Source: Clostridiales bacterium (GTDB lineage Bacteria; Bacillota; Clostridia; Oscillospirales; Oscillospiraceae). From it: a stretch of 44,239 nucleotides of DNA. Below are positions 22,615-30,422 of this stretch, one piece after another (position 1 is the stretch's first letter; every line of letters begins with the position of its first letter). The stretch covers positions 1-44,239 of the forward strand of contig SFLD01000014.1 of assembly GCA_004553545.1 (NCBI GenBank), in the 5' to 3' direction. The notes under the pieces were generated by a model that made no database searches, had not been told where the DNA came from, and saw only the letters and a program-made list of their open reading frames with translations. A program made the position numbers and the translations under genes.

Positions 22615-22643
22615 TTGAAAAAGGCGCTGAGAGCACCTATAAT
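22615..22643 (+). promoter_or_regulatory. sigma-A-type promoter of hbd
   Basis: TTGAAA at 22615-22620, 17-base spacer, perfect TATAAT at 22638-22643. A small palindrome TTTCCCGGGGAAA (22596-22608) lies between this and the divergent trmB promoter. Confidence 0.85.
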
Positions 22644-22730
22644 GTGAGTGCGCCGGGGAAAGAGAAACGGCGCGGAAGGGAAACGATCGCCTCCCGCCGC
22701 GGGAGAGCTTTGGGAAAGAAGGATAGCTTT

Positions 22731-23576
22731 ATGAAGGCAGCAGTATTCGGCGCAGGCAACATGGGCCTGGACATCGCCCAGGTCTTCGCGGTCAAGGGCC
22801 ACGACGTGGTGGTCCGGGACATCAGCGACGAACTCATTCAGAAGGGCGAGGAGCGGCTGAAGGTCTCCCTGGCCCGGCAGGTGGAGAAGGGCCGGAGGAC
22901 GCAGGCGGAGGCGGACGCCATCTCCGCGAAGATCGTCTTCACCACCAACATGCGCCAGGCGGCGGACGCCGACCTGATCGTGGAGGCCATCGTGGAGAAC
23001 GTGAGCATCAAGAAGGACCTCTTCCGGCAGCTGGACACCATCGTGAAGCCGGAGGCCATCTTTGCCACCAACACCTCCTCCATCTCCCCCACGGAGCTGG
23101 CCTCCGCCACCAAGCGGGCGGACCGGTTCATCGGCATGCACTTCTTCAACCCCGCCACCGTCATGAAGCTCATCGAGGTCATCCGGGGCGCCAATACCTC
23201 GCAGGAGACCTTCACCACCGTCTATGAGCTGGCGGAGAGCCTGGGCAAGGAGCCCATCGAGGTGGCCGAGGCCCCGGGCTTCGTGGTGAACAAGATCCTC
23301 ATCCCCATGATCAACGAGGCCATCGGCCTGGTGGAGACCGGCGTTGCCACGCCGGAGGACATCGACAAGGCCATGCGCCACGGCGCCAACCATCCCATGG
23401 GCCCCCTGGCCCTGGGCGACCTCATCGGCCTGGATGTGGTGCTGGCCATCATGAATACCCTCTACACCGAGACCGGCGACCCCAAGTACCGTCCGGCCCT
23501 CCTGCTGAAGAAGATGGTCCGCGGCGGCCACCTTGGCCGCAAGACCGGCCAGGGCTTCTACAAGTACAGCACCTGA
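22731..23576 (+). CDS. hbd: 3-hydroxybutyryl-CoA dehydrogenase
   Basis: A 281-residue NAD(P)-dependent enzyme, normal length, that interconverts acetoacetyl-CoA and 3-hydroxybutyryl-CoA in butyrate formation. The Rossmann motif is AVFGAGNMGLDIAQVFAVKG (4-23); the catalytic His-Glu pair is in FIGMHFFNPATVMKLIEVI; the C-terminal domain has PGFVVNKILIPMINEAIGLV and NHPMGPLALGDLIGLDV. The start is ATG 22731, about eight bases after GAAGGA. The gene stands alone; thl, crt and bcd are not in the window. Confidence 0.95.
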   Translation: MKAAVFGAGNMGLDIAQVFAVKGHDVVVRDISDELIQKGEERLKVSLARQVEKGRRTQAEADAISAKIVFTTNMRQAADADLIVEAIVENVSIKKDLFRQLDTIVKPEAIFATNTSSISPTELASATKRADRFIGMHFFNPATVMKLIEVIRGANTSQETFTTVYELAESLGKEPIEVAEAPGFVVNKILIPMINEAIGLVETGVATPEDIDKAMRHGANHPMGPLALGDLIGLDVVLAIMNTLYTETGDPKYRPALLLKKMVRGGHLGRKTGQGFYKYST

Positions 23577-23582
23577 AAAAAG

Positions 23583-23610
23583 ACGGCGGAGCCTGCGGGC
23601 TCCGCCGTTT
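23583..23610 (+). terminator. intrinsic terminator of hbd
   Basis: Arms ACGGCGGAGCC (23583-23593) and GGCTCCGCCGT (23598-23608), then TTT. Confidence 0.8.
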
Positions 23611-23622
23611 TGGAAGAAAGCG

Positions 23623-23648
23623 ACGCCCCATCCGGCCGGACGGGGCGT
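23623..23648 (-). terminator. terminator of the MATE gene
   Basis: Arms ACGCCCC (23623-23629) and GGGGCGT (23642-23648) around the self-complementary TCCGGCCGGA. On minus it is followed by CGCTTTCTTCC; on plus by TTTT, so it may also back up the hbd terminator. Confidence 0.6.
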
Positions 23649-23653
23649 TTTCG

Positions 23654-25021
23654 TCAGCTCTGGGGATCGCGCGCCGGGAGCCAATGGCCCCACCTGTGGT
23701 AGACCAGGAAGGCGGCGGAGGCGCAGAACCAGGAGACGGGGTAGCTCAGGACCACGGCGTCGAAGGAGGGGGAGACGTGATAGGCGACGGTGGTCCACAC
23801 GATGCGCAGGAGGCACACGCCCACGCAGGTGATGAGGGTGGGCACCAGGGTCTTGCCCACGCCCCGCATGGTGCCGGAGAAGATCTCCACCGGTACATAG
23901 AGGGAGTAGAAGGGCCCGATGAGCCAGAGCATCCGCATGCCCGCGGCCAGCACCGCCGGGTCCTCGTCCGCGCCGAAGAGGAGGTAGAGGGGCCGTCCCA
24001 GGATCAGGATGGCGACGCTGAAGAGCACCGTGAAGCAGAGGGTCATGCCGTGGGCCACCCAGATGGACCGGCGGACCCGGTCGATACGGCCGGCGCCGTA
24101 GTTCTGCCCCACGAAGGTGGTGACGGAGATGCCGAAGGCCCCGATGATGAGCCAGCTCAGGCCATCCACCTTGCCAAGGACCGTCCAGGCGGCCACGGTG
24201 ACGGTGCCGTAGAGATTGATCCGGGACTGGATATAGGTGTTGGCGATGTTGTACATGGCGGACTGGAGCCCCGCGGGCAGGCCGATGCGGAGGATGAGCC
24301 CGGTCTCGTGGCGGTGGAAGCGGATGCGCTTCGGGATGAGGCGGTAGGCATCCTCCGTCCGCAGCAGGCGGACGATAACGAGGAGGGCGCTGACCACCTG
24401 GGAGAGGACCGTGGCGATGGCGGCCCCGGCCACCCCCAGGGGGAGGACCGCCACGAGCAGCAAATCCAGCACCACGTTGACGGCGCAGCAGACGATGAGG
24501 TAGATCATGGGCCGGCGGGAATCCCCCACGGCCCGGAGGACGCCGGCCCCCACGTTATAGAGGAGCGTCGGCAGGATGCCGGCAAAGTAGATGCGGAGGT
24601 AGGTGACGGAGTCCGCCATCAGCTCCTCCGGCTGGTGGAGGAGCGTCAGCGTCCCGGGGACAAAGAGGACGCCCACCACCGTCAGCACCGCGCCCGTTGC
24701 GAGGGACAGCGCCGCCGTGGTGTGGACCACCCGGGAGAGGGTCTCCCGGTTCCCGGCGCCGTACTGCTGGGCGATGACCACCGTGGCGCCGGAGGAGACG
24801 CCCACAAAAAAGCCCAGGATCAGGTTGATGACGGAGGCCGTGGCCCCGCCCACGGCGCCCAGGGCGTTCATGCCCACGAAGTTGCCCACCACCAGGGCAT
24901 CCACCGTGTTGTACATCTGCTGGAAGAAGGTGCCAAGGGCGACTGGCAGGAAGAAGAGCAGGATCTGCTTCCAGATGACGCCGGTGAGAAGGGCGTTTTC
25001 CTGGGGGCACTTCGCTTCCAT
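23654..25021 (-). CDS. MATE-family multidrug/cation antiporter
   Basis: A 455-residue membrane protein with twelve predicted helices, normal for MATE exporters. Family marks include PVALGTFFQQMYNTVDALVV near residue 28, GNFVGMNALGAVGGATASV, and the second-half repeat beginning IGLPAGLQSAMYNIANTYIQ and FVGQNYGAGRIDRVRRS. The start is ATG 25021 with AAAGGGGAG upstream; the frame extends to 25264 across the promoter. It is divergent from the GGDEF-EAL gene. The substrate is unknown. Confidence 0.92.
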   Translation of the reverse strand: MEAKCPQENALLTGVIWKQILLFFLPVALGTFFQQMYNTVDALVVGNFVGMNALGAVGGATASVINLILGFFVGVSSGATVVIAQQYGAGNRETLSRVVHTTAALSLATGAVLTVVGVLFVPGTLTLLHQPEELMADSVTYLRIYFAGILPTLLYNVGAGVLRAVGDSRRPMIYLIVCCAVNVVLDLLLVAVLPLGVAGAAIATVLSQVVSALLVIVRLLRTEDAYRLIPKRIRFHRHETGLILRIGLPAGLQSAMYNIANTYIQSRINLYGTVTVAAWTVLGKVDGLSWLIIGAFGISVTTFVGQNYGAGRIDRVRRSIWVAHGMTLCFTVLFSVAILILGRPLYLLFGADEDPAVLAAGMRMLWLIGPFYSLYVPVEIFSGTMRGVGKTLVPTLITCVGVCLLRIVWTTVAYHVSPSFDAVVLSYPVSWFCASAAFLVYHRWGHWLPARDPQS

Positions 25022-25082
25022 GGAGATCTCCCCTTTCGTTGAAAATGTCCGCCGCTGAGGGACAGGGCGGAGGGTCAGAGGC

Positions 25083-25111
25083 ATTGTAACACCCGGCGGA
25101 GGGAAGGTCAA
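25083..25111 (-). promoter_or_regulatory. sigma-A-type promoter of the MATE gene
   Basis: Minus strand: TTGACC (complement of 25106-25111), 17-base spacer, TACAAT (complement of 25083-25088). Confidence 0.8.
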
Positions 25112-25225
25112 GAGGCGGAGGTCCACAAGCTTCCCCCGACAGGGGGAGAGCTTTCCCGTGAAAAGGTACAAAGGGAAGGGGGAAAGGCTGTGCAAAAAGG
25201 AGAGGCTTCTCGGTCCAGGCAAGGT

Positions 25226-25254
25226 TTGACAGGGGGAGAGCCGGGGGGTATAAT
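25226..25254 (+). promoter_or_regulatory. sigma-A-type promoter of the GGDEF-EAL gene
   Basis: Perfect TTGACA (25226-25231), 17-base G-rich spacer, perfect TATAAT (25249-25254). Confidence 0.9.
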
Positions 25255-25345
25255 AAAGAAACATTCACGCGGCCGGAGGGACGGATCTCACTGAAAAACG
25301 GTGGAAACGGTTCCAATTCTGGAGGCCCGGGAAAGGAGGGAGCGC

Positions 25346-28168
25346 ATGAATCCGCTGCTGATCCTGCGGGAGGAGATCGTCTGCCTCGTGATCCTGCTCT
25401 TCCTCCTGGTGAACGCCCTGGCCTATCAGACGGGCCGGGACAGCGGGAGCTTCCTGCGTCTGGCCCTCTGCGCCGTGGGACACGTGGCCTGCGAGATCCT
25501 GGTGGTGCTGGCCATGAACCCGCCGGGGTGGGTGGGGGCCGGGGCGAACCGGCTCTTCCACGCCTTCTTCTACCTCTTCGCGGTGCTCTTTGCCTATGAG
25601 TTCTTCTGCTGCACCGTGCGGCTGGGCTTTGCCTCCCGGGCGGCGGTGCGCCGGGCCCGGCGCTGGGGGCTGCCGGCGGTGCTCCTCTACGCCGCAGCGC
25701 TGCCCTTCCTGCCGCTCTACTACCTGAAGGGCAACGGCATCCACTACGGCATGGGGCCTTTCATCGTGGTGAGCTTCGCCGTGGCGATGCTGTACTTCGC
25801 CGCCAGCGCGGTGATCCTTTTCCTGCGCCGGCGGCGCATCCCCCGGCAGGTGAAGCTGGCGCTGCTGCCGCTGCTCCTGGCCATGATGGCCGCGGAGGGG
25901 CTGCAGTGGGCGGTGCCGGAGCTCTTTTTCTCCGGCGGCGCCCTCACCGTCGTGACGGTGGGCTTCTTCTTCGCCCTGGAGAATCCGGCGGACTTCTTCC
26001 GCCAGAAGATCCAGGTGGACGCCCTCACCGGCGTCAAGAGCCGTCACTGCTACGAGACGGATATCCGCCAGGTGGAGCAGCGCTACCGGGAGGGCGGCCG
26101 CCAGAGCTACGCCGTGGTCTTCTGCGACATCAATAATCTCAAGGCGGTCAACAACCTCTACGGCCATCTGGAGGGGGACCGGTACATCAGCGCCATCGCC
26201 GGCATCCTCACCCGGGAGATGAAGAGCGCGGAGCGCATCTACCGCATGGGCGGCGACGAGTTCATGGCCCTCTACCACAACCAGCCGGAGTCCGTGATCC
26301 AGGGCGAGATCCAGGCGGTCCACGACGCCTGCCAGCGCCTCTCCCAGGAGAAGGAGTATCCCGCCGGCGTGGCCGTGGGCTACGCCCTCTCCGGCAGCGG
26401 CTACCGCAGCATCCGGGAGGTGCTGAAAGTGGCGGACTACCGCATGTACAAGGACAAGGCCGAGCAGAAGGCCCAGCTGACCCTCCACAACGAGGGCAGC
26501 CAGTGCAACGTCACCGGTCTCACGGACCGGCTCTTCGACGCCGTCGCCCAGGCGGCGGGGGATCGCTGCTGCCCCTTCCTCTATAACATGGAGACCAACA
26601 TGGCCCGGATCTCCCCCTTCTGGGTGGAGCAGTTCGGCCTGCCGGGGGAGTTCCTCTATGATTTCCCGGCCATCTGGCTGGACTGGCTGCATCCCGACGA
26701 CCGGGAGCGCTACCAGCAGGACCTGCGGCAGGTCCTTGCCGGCAAGTTTTCCGGCAGGACCCAGGAGTACCGGGCCCGGAACCGGGCGGGGGAGTATGTG
26801 GTCTGCACCTGCCGGAGCCATGTGCTCCGGGGCAAGAACGGGGAGCCGGACCTGCTGGCCGGCGTCCTGGTGAACCACGGCATCACCGACCGCCTGGACC
26901 CCGTCACGGGCCTTGCCTGGGACGAAGCCCTGGGCGAGCGGGTCGGCGCCCTCCGGCAGCGGGGGGAGAAGGCCGTGCTGATGAAGCTGGGCGTCCAGGA
27001 CTTCAGCCGGGTGAATATGCTCTATGGCTACGCCGGCGGCAGCGACGCGCTGTGCCAGCTGGCAGACCGGCTCCGGGCTTTGCTGCCCCCGGGTGGGGAA
27101 CTCTTCCGCTCCGAGGGGCCCCGCTTCACCCTCTGCCTCCCCGGGGAGGACCGGGGAGCGGCCGAAAAGCTCTATCAGGCCATCCGCGCCGCGGCGGAGG
27201 GGGAGATCCGGCTGGGCGTCTCCCTGGTGCCGCTGCGGCTGGCGGGGGCGGCGTACCTTCTCTCCACGGGGGAGGAGGAGACCGTCTCCATCCGCTCCGG
27301 CCTTCTCTGCGCGCTGGAGGAATCCCGCCATCAGCGCCAGGGGGCGCTGGTCTTCTTCGGGGAGGAGGGGCAGGATTACCGCCTCCTCGCCCAGATCCAC
27401 CGGGACGCCGTGGGGGACCGGCAGGGCTTCCTGCTGCGCTATCAGCCCATCGTCCGGGTCGGGGACGGGAAGACCGTGGGGGCCGAAGCCCTGCTCTGCT
27501 GGCAGGACCTCCTCTGGGGCCAGGTGGGTCCCAGCCGCTTCCTCCCCTGGCTGGAGAACGATCCCTGCTTCTTTGAGCTGGGCTTCTGGATCCTGCGCCG
27601 GGCCGTCAGCGACGCCAGGGCCATGCTGGCCCTCTGCCCGGACTTCGTGCTGAATGTCAACATCACCGTGGGCCAGCTCCAGCACCGGGACTTCCTGCCA
27701 AAGACCCTGGAGATCCTGCGGCAGGAGGGCTTTCCGCCCGGACACCTCTGCCTGGAGTTGACGGAGCGCTGCAAGGAGCTGGACATCGACGTCCTCTGCC
27801 GGGCCATCGAGGCCTTCCGGCGGGAGGGGGTCCGCCTGGCGCTGGACGACCTCGGTACGGGCTCGGCCTCCTTCGGGCTCCTGCTCCGCCTGCCCATCCA
27901 GGAGATCAAGCTGGACAAGAGCTTCGTGGGGGAGATCCCCTGGAAGCGGCCCAACCGCATCTTCGCGGACGCCGCCGTCCAGGCCGCCAAGGGCATGGAC
28001 TACGCCGTGTGCTTCGAGGGCGTGGAGAACGAAGAGACCTACCGGTACCTCCAGAGCTACGGTGATGTCCTCTGCCAGGGCTACTACTTCGCCCGTCCCC
28101 TGCCGGCGGAGGACCTGCTCCGGCGTCTCCGGGAGGAGAAAACATCTGACGGTTCCGAAGAAATTTAA
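25346..28168 (+). CDS. membrane cyclic-di-GMP enzyme, 7TM-GGDEF-PAS-degenerate GGDEF-EAL
   Basis: A 940-residue protein. Residues 1-210 carry about seven membrane helices. A first GGDEF domain (224-380) has DALTG at 225-229 and an intact MGGDEF (301-306), so it could make c-di-GMP; no RxxD inhibitory site precedes it. A PAS-like domain (410-515, WLHPDDRERYQQDLRQVL) follows. A second GGDEF-like domain (518-675) starts DPVTGL but has SEGPRF in place of GGDEF and should be inactive. The EAL domain (690-935) keeps YQPIV, AEALLCW, NVNIT, LELTER, DDLGTGSAS, EIKLDKSFV, EGVEN and QGYYFARPLP, so phosphodiesterase activity is likely. ATG 25346 follows AAGGAGGG. Confidence 0.92.
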   Translation: MNPLLILREEIVCLVILLFLLVNALAYQTGRDSGSFLRLALCAVGHVACEILVVLAMNPPGWVGAGANRLFHAFFYLFAVLFAYEFFCCTVRLGFASRAAVRRARRWGLPAVLLYAAALPFLPLYYLKGNGIHYGMGPFIVVSFAVAMLYFAASAVILFLRRRRIPRQVKLALLPLLLAMMAAEGLQWAVPELFFSGGALTVVTVGFFFALENPADFFRQKIQVDALTGVKSRHCYETDIRQVEQRYREGGRQSYAVVFCDINNLKAVNNLYGHLEGDRYISAIAGILTREMKSAERIYRMGGDEFMALYHNQPESVIQGEIQAVHDACQRLSQEKEYPAGVAVGYALSGSGYRSIREVLKVADYRMYKDKAEQKAQLTLHNEGSQCNVTGLTDRLFDAVAQAAGDRCCPFLYNMETNMARISPFWVEQFGLPGEFLYDFPAIWLDWLHPDDRERYQQDLRQVLAGKFSGRTQEYRARNRAGEYVVCTCRSHVLRGKNGEPDLLAGVLVNHGITDRLDPVTGLAWDEALGERVGALRQRGEKAVLMKLGVQDFSRVNMLYGYAGGSDALCQLADRLRALLPPGGELFRSEGPRFTLCLPGEDRGAAEKLYQAIRAAAEGEIRLGVSLVPLRLAGAAYLLSTGEEETVSIRSGLLCALEESRHQRQGALVFFGEEGQDYRLLAQIHRDAVGDRQGFLLRYQPIVRVGDGKTVGAEALLCWQDLLWGQVGPSRFLPWLENDPCFFELGFWILRRAVSDARAMLALCPDFVLNVNITVGQLQHRDFLPKTLEILRQEGFPPGHLCLELTERCKELDIDVLCRAIEAFRREGVRLALDDLGTGSASFGLLLRLPIQEIKLDKSFVGEIPWKRPNRIFADAAVQAAKGMDYAVCFEGVENEETYRYLQSYGDVLCQGYYFARPLPAEDLLRRLREEKTSDGSEEI

Positions 28169-28231
28169 CACTGCAAAGCGGCAAATTTTTGTGCGGTGCG
28201 ACAAAATCCCTCGCCTATCCCGGAAATGGCA

Positions 28232-28260
28232 TTGACAGGGGCACAGAGAACTGCTATTCT
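28232..28260 (+). promoter_or_regulatory. sigma-A-type promoter of gdhA
   Basis: Perfect TTGACA (28232-28237), 17-base spacer, TATTCT (28255-28260). Confidence 0.85.
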
Positions 28261-28292
28261 GTATCACAACGGGAAACAATTGTATATCCGAC

Positions 28293-28324
28293 GGAAACTG
28301 CGCGGGGCATCCCACGCAGTTTCC
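28293..28324 (+). promoter_or_regulatory. hairpin in the gdhA leader
   Basis: GGAAACTGCG (28293-28302) pairs perfectly with CGCAGTTTCC (28315-28324). It sits in the 5' untranslated region just before the ribosome site; the tail TGCATTTCT is a poor terminator. It may stabilise the message or control translation. Confidence 0.55.
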
Positions 28325-28349
28325 TGCATTTCTAGGAGGGATAAGCCAC

Positions 28350-29690
28350 ATGAAGAATGAATATCTGCAGGACTTAATGCTTCGGCTTGCGGACCGCAAC
28401 CCCGCCCAGCCGGAGTTCCTTCAGGCGGTGCACGAGGTGCTGGAGTCCCTGGAGCCCGTGATGGACGCCCGGCCGGAGTTCATCCGGGAGGGCATCATGG
28501 ACTGCCTGGTGGAGCCGGAGCGCAGCATCCAGTTCCGGGTGCCCTGGGTGGACGACGCCGGTCATGTCCAGGTGAACCGGGGCTACCGGGTGCAGTTCAA
28601 CAGCGCCATCGGCCCCTATAAGGGCGGCCTTCGCTTTCACCCCTCCGTGAACCTCAGCATCATCAAGTTCCTGGGCTTTGAGCAGATCTTCAAGAACAGC
28701 CTGACCGGCCTCCCCATCGGCGGCGGCAAGGGCGGCAGCGACTTCGACCCCAAGGGAAAGTCCGATGCCGAGGTCATGCGCTTCTGCCAGAGCTTCATGT
28801 CTGAGCTCTTCAAGCACATCGGCCCGGATACCGACGTCCCCGCCGGGGACATCGGTGTGGGCGGCCGGGAGATCGGTTACCTCTTCGGCCAGTATAAGCG
28901 CCTCTGCAACGAGTTCACCGGCGTTCTCACCGGCAAGGGCCTCAGCTACGGCGGCAGCCTCGCCCGGAAGGAGGCCACGGGCTACGGCCTCTGCTACTTC
29001 ACGGACAACATGCTCCGCGCCAACGGCCGGAGCTTCGACGGCGCCACCGTGGTGATCTCCGGCTCCGGCAACGTGGCCATCTACGCCTGCGAGAAGGCTA
29101 CCCAGCTGGGAGCCAGGGTGGTGGCCATGTCCGACTCCGCGGGCTATGTCTACGATCCCGCGGGCATCGACCTGGACCTTGTGAAGCAGCTGAAGGAGGT
29201 GGAGCGCCGCCGCATCCGGGAGTATGCGGAGCGTCATCCCGGCGCGGAGTATCACGAGGGCTGCCGGGATATCTGGAGCATCCCCTGCGACATCGCCCTG
29301 CCCTGCGCCACCCAGAACGAGATCAACGAGGCTTCCGCCAAGCTCCTGGTGCAGAATGGCTGCTGCGCCGTGGCGGAGGGCGCCAACATGCCCTCCACGC
29401 CGGAGGCCATCGCCGTCTACCGGGCCGCCGGACTGCTCTTTGCCCCGGCCAAGGCCGCCAACGCCGGCGGTGTTGCCACCTCCGCCCTGGAGATGAGCCA
29501 GAACTCCATGCGCTTCTCCTGGAGCTTTGAGGAGGTGGACAACCGCCTGCGCCACATCATGACGGACCTCTACCACAACGCTGCCAACGCCGCCGAGGCC
29601 TACGGCATGCCCGGCGACCTGGCCGCCGGAGCCAACATCGCCGGCTTCCTGAAGGTCGGCGACGCCATGCTGGCCTACGGCGTGGTGTGA
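28350..29690 (+). CDS. gdhA: glutamate dehydrogenase (NADP-type, hexameric)
   Basis: A 446-residue enzyme, normal for the small hexameric class, linking 2-oxoglutarate plus ammonia to glutamate. Visible features are RVQFNSAIGPYKGGLRFHPS near residue 75, the active-site GLPIGGGKGGSDFDPKGKSD with its catalytic Lys, DVPAGDIGVGGREIGYLFGQ, and the nucleotide fold VVISGSGNVAIYACEKATQL. A Ser (VVAMSDSAG) after the second strand is typical of NADP(H) enzymes. RBS TAGGAGGG upstream of ATG 28350. Single-gene unit with its own promoter and terminator. It could supply the glutamate used by SerC. Confidence 0.96.
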   Translation: MKNEYLQDLMLRLADRNPAQPEFLQAVHEVLESLEPVMDARPEFIREGIMDCLVEPERSIQFRVPWVDDAGHVQVNRGYRVQFNSAIGPYKGGLRFHPSVNLSIIKFLGFEQIFKNSLTGLPIGGGKGGSDFDPKGKSDAEVMRFCQSFMSELFKHIGPDTDVPAGDIGVGGREIGYLFGQYKRLCNEFTGVLTGKGLSYGGSLARKEATGYGLCYFTDNMLRANGRSFDGATVVISGSGNVAIYACEKATQLGARVVAMSDSAGYVYDPAGIDLDLVKQLKEVERRRIREYAERHPGAEYHEGCRDIWSIPCDIALPCATQNEINEASAKLLVQNGCCAVAEGANMPSTPEAIAVYRAAGLLFAPAKAANAGGVATSALEMSQNSMRFSWSFEEVDNRLRHIMTDLYHNAANAAEAYGMPGDLAAGANIAGFLKVGDAMLAYGVV

Positions 29691-29705
29691 GATCCCCCAA
29701 AAACC

Positions 29706-29740
29706 GGGAGAGCCGGGGCCCGTCAGGCCCCGGCTCTCCC
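29706..29740 (+). terminator. hairpin terminator of gdhA
   Basis: A perfect 15-bp stem (29706-29720 with 29726-29740), loop CGTCA; the tail is T-poor (TCATC). Confidence 0.65.
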
Positions 29741-29757
29741 TCATCGGAGAATTCTTC

Positions 29758-29786
29758 TTGACAAGCGGGGGAAAGGGCCCTATAAT
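29758..29786 (+). promoter_or_regulatory. consensus promoter of the tRNA-Pro gene
   Basis: Perfect TTGACA (29758-29763), 17-base spacer, perfect TATAAT (29781-29786), 14 bases before the tRNA. Confidence 0.92.
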
Positions 29787-29799
29787 AAGAGAGCTGCAT

Positions 29800-29875
29800 C
29801 CGGGTGTAGCGCAGTTGGTAGCGCGCATGGTTCGGGACCATGAGGCCGTGGGTTCAAATCCCGCCACTCGGACCA
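29800..29875 (+). tRNA. tRNA-Pro, anticodon CGG
   Basis: A full cloverleaf of 76 bases including the encoded CCA. The acceptor stem is CCGGGTG with CACTCGG (one G-U pair), the D stem GCGC/GCGC, the anticodon stem CATGG/CCATG with loop TTCGGGA (anticodon CGG, reading CCG), and the T arm GTGGG-TTCAAAT-CCCGC. It has a consensus promoter and its own terminator, so it is a single-gene unit. Confidence 0.97.
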
Positions 29876-29881
29876 GAATAG

Positions 29882-29916
29882 AAGCCGTGGAACTCTTGCA
29901 GTTCCACGGCTTTTTC
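29882..29916 (+). terminator. intrinsic terminator of tRNA-Pro
   Basis: AAGCCGTGGAACT (29882-29894) with AGTTCCACGGCTT (29900-29912), T-run following. Confidence 0.92.
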
Positions 29917-30004
29917 TGTTTTGCCGCGCCGGAGGGCGCTGAGACCGATCCCCTGCTTTCCGGAAGGGGGAGCGGATCACCAAGTCACGAAAGGGAACAC
30001 TGCC

Positions 30005-30418
30005 ATGAAAGAGAACTATTTCCAGCCGCACCTCACGAAGGACCAGCTCCGGGGCATCAGTGCCATCGGCCTTGCCCACATGGGGGACGCGGTCTTTGAG
30101 CTTTTGGTGCGCTCCTGGCTCTGCGTCCATGGAAAGGCCACGGGCCGGGGCCTCCACCAGGCCACCATCCGCCTGGTCTGCGCGGAGAACCAGGCGAAAT
30201 GCGCCCAGCGCATCCTGCCCCTCCTGACGGAGGCAGAGGCGGACGTCTTCCGCCGGGGACGCAACGCCCAGGTCCACAGCGTCCCCAGCCACGCCAGCCG
30301 CGCCCAGTACGGCACCGCCACGGCCCTGGAGGCCCTGCTGGGCTGGCTCTACCTCCAGGGAGACACCGCACGCATCCACGAATTGTTCCTTGCCATGCTG
30401 CAAGAGGAAGGGGAGTGA
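30005..30418 (+). CDS. mrnC: Mini-ribonuclease III
   Basis: A 137-residue RNase III catalytic domain without a dsRNA-binding domain, normal for Mini-III, which trims 23S rRNA precursor in Firmicutes. The signature GLAHMGDAVFELLVRSWL holds the acidic metal residues; a second part is VHSVPSHASRAQYGTATALE followed by ALLGWLYLQGD. The start is ATG 30005 with AAAGGG upstream. It ends 4 bases before rqcH, a likely operon of RNA and translation quality-control genes. Confidence 0.93.
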   Translation: MKENYFQPHLTKDQLRGISAIGLAHMGDAVFELLVRSWLCVHGKATGRGLHQATIRLVCAENQAKCAQRILPLLTEAEADVFRRGRNAQVHSVPSHASRAQYGTATALEALLGWLYLQGDTARIHELFLAMLQEEGE

Positions 30419-30422
30419 GACC

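Larger units (their letters stand above)
25022..25345. other. divergent promoter region, MATE / GGDEF-EAL gene
   Basis: A 324-base gap holding the MATE promoter (minus, 25083-25111), the GGDEF-EAL promoter (plus, 25226-25254) and GC-rich sequence in between with a small hairpin near 25127-25150 (CTTCCCCC/GGGGGAG). No gene seen. Confidence 0.6.

Noticed and set aside
25265..28399. Minus-strand open frame of over 1000 codons opposite the GGDEF-EAL gene
   Set aside because: The plus strand encodes recognisable domains over the same span; the reverse frame has no family features and no start signal.
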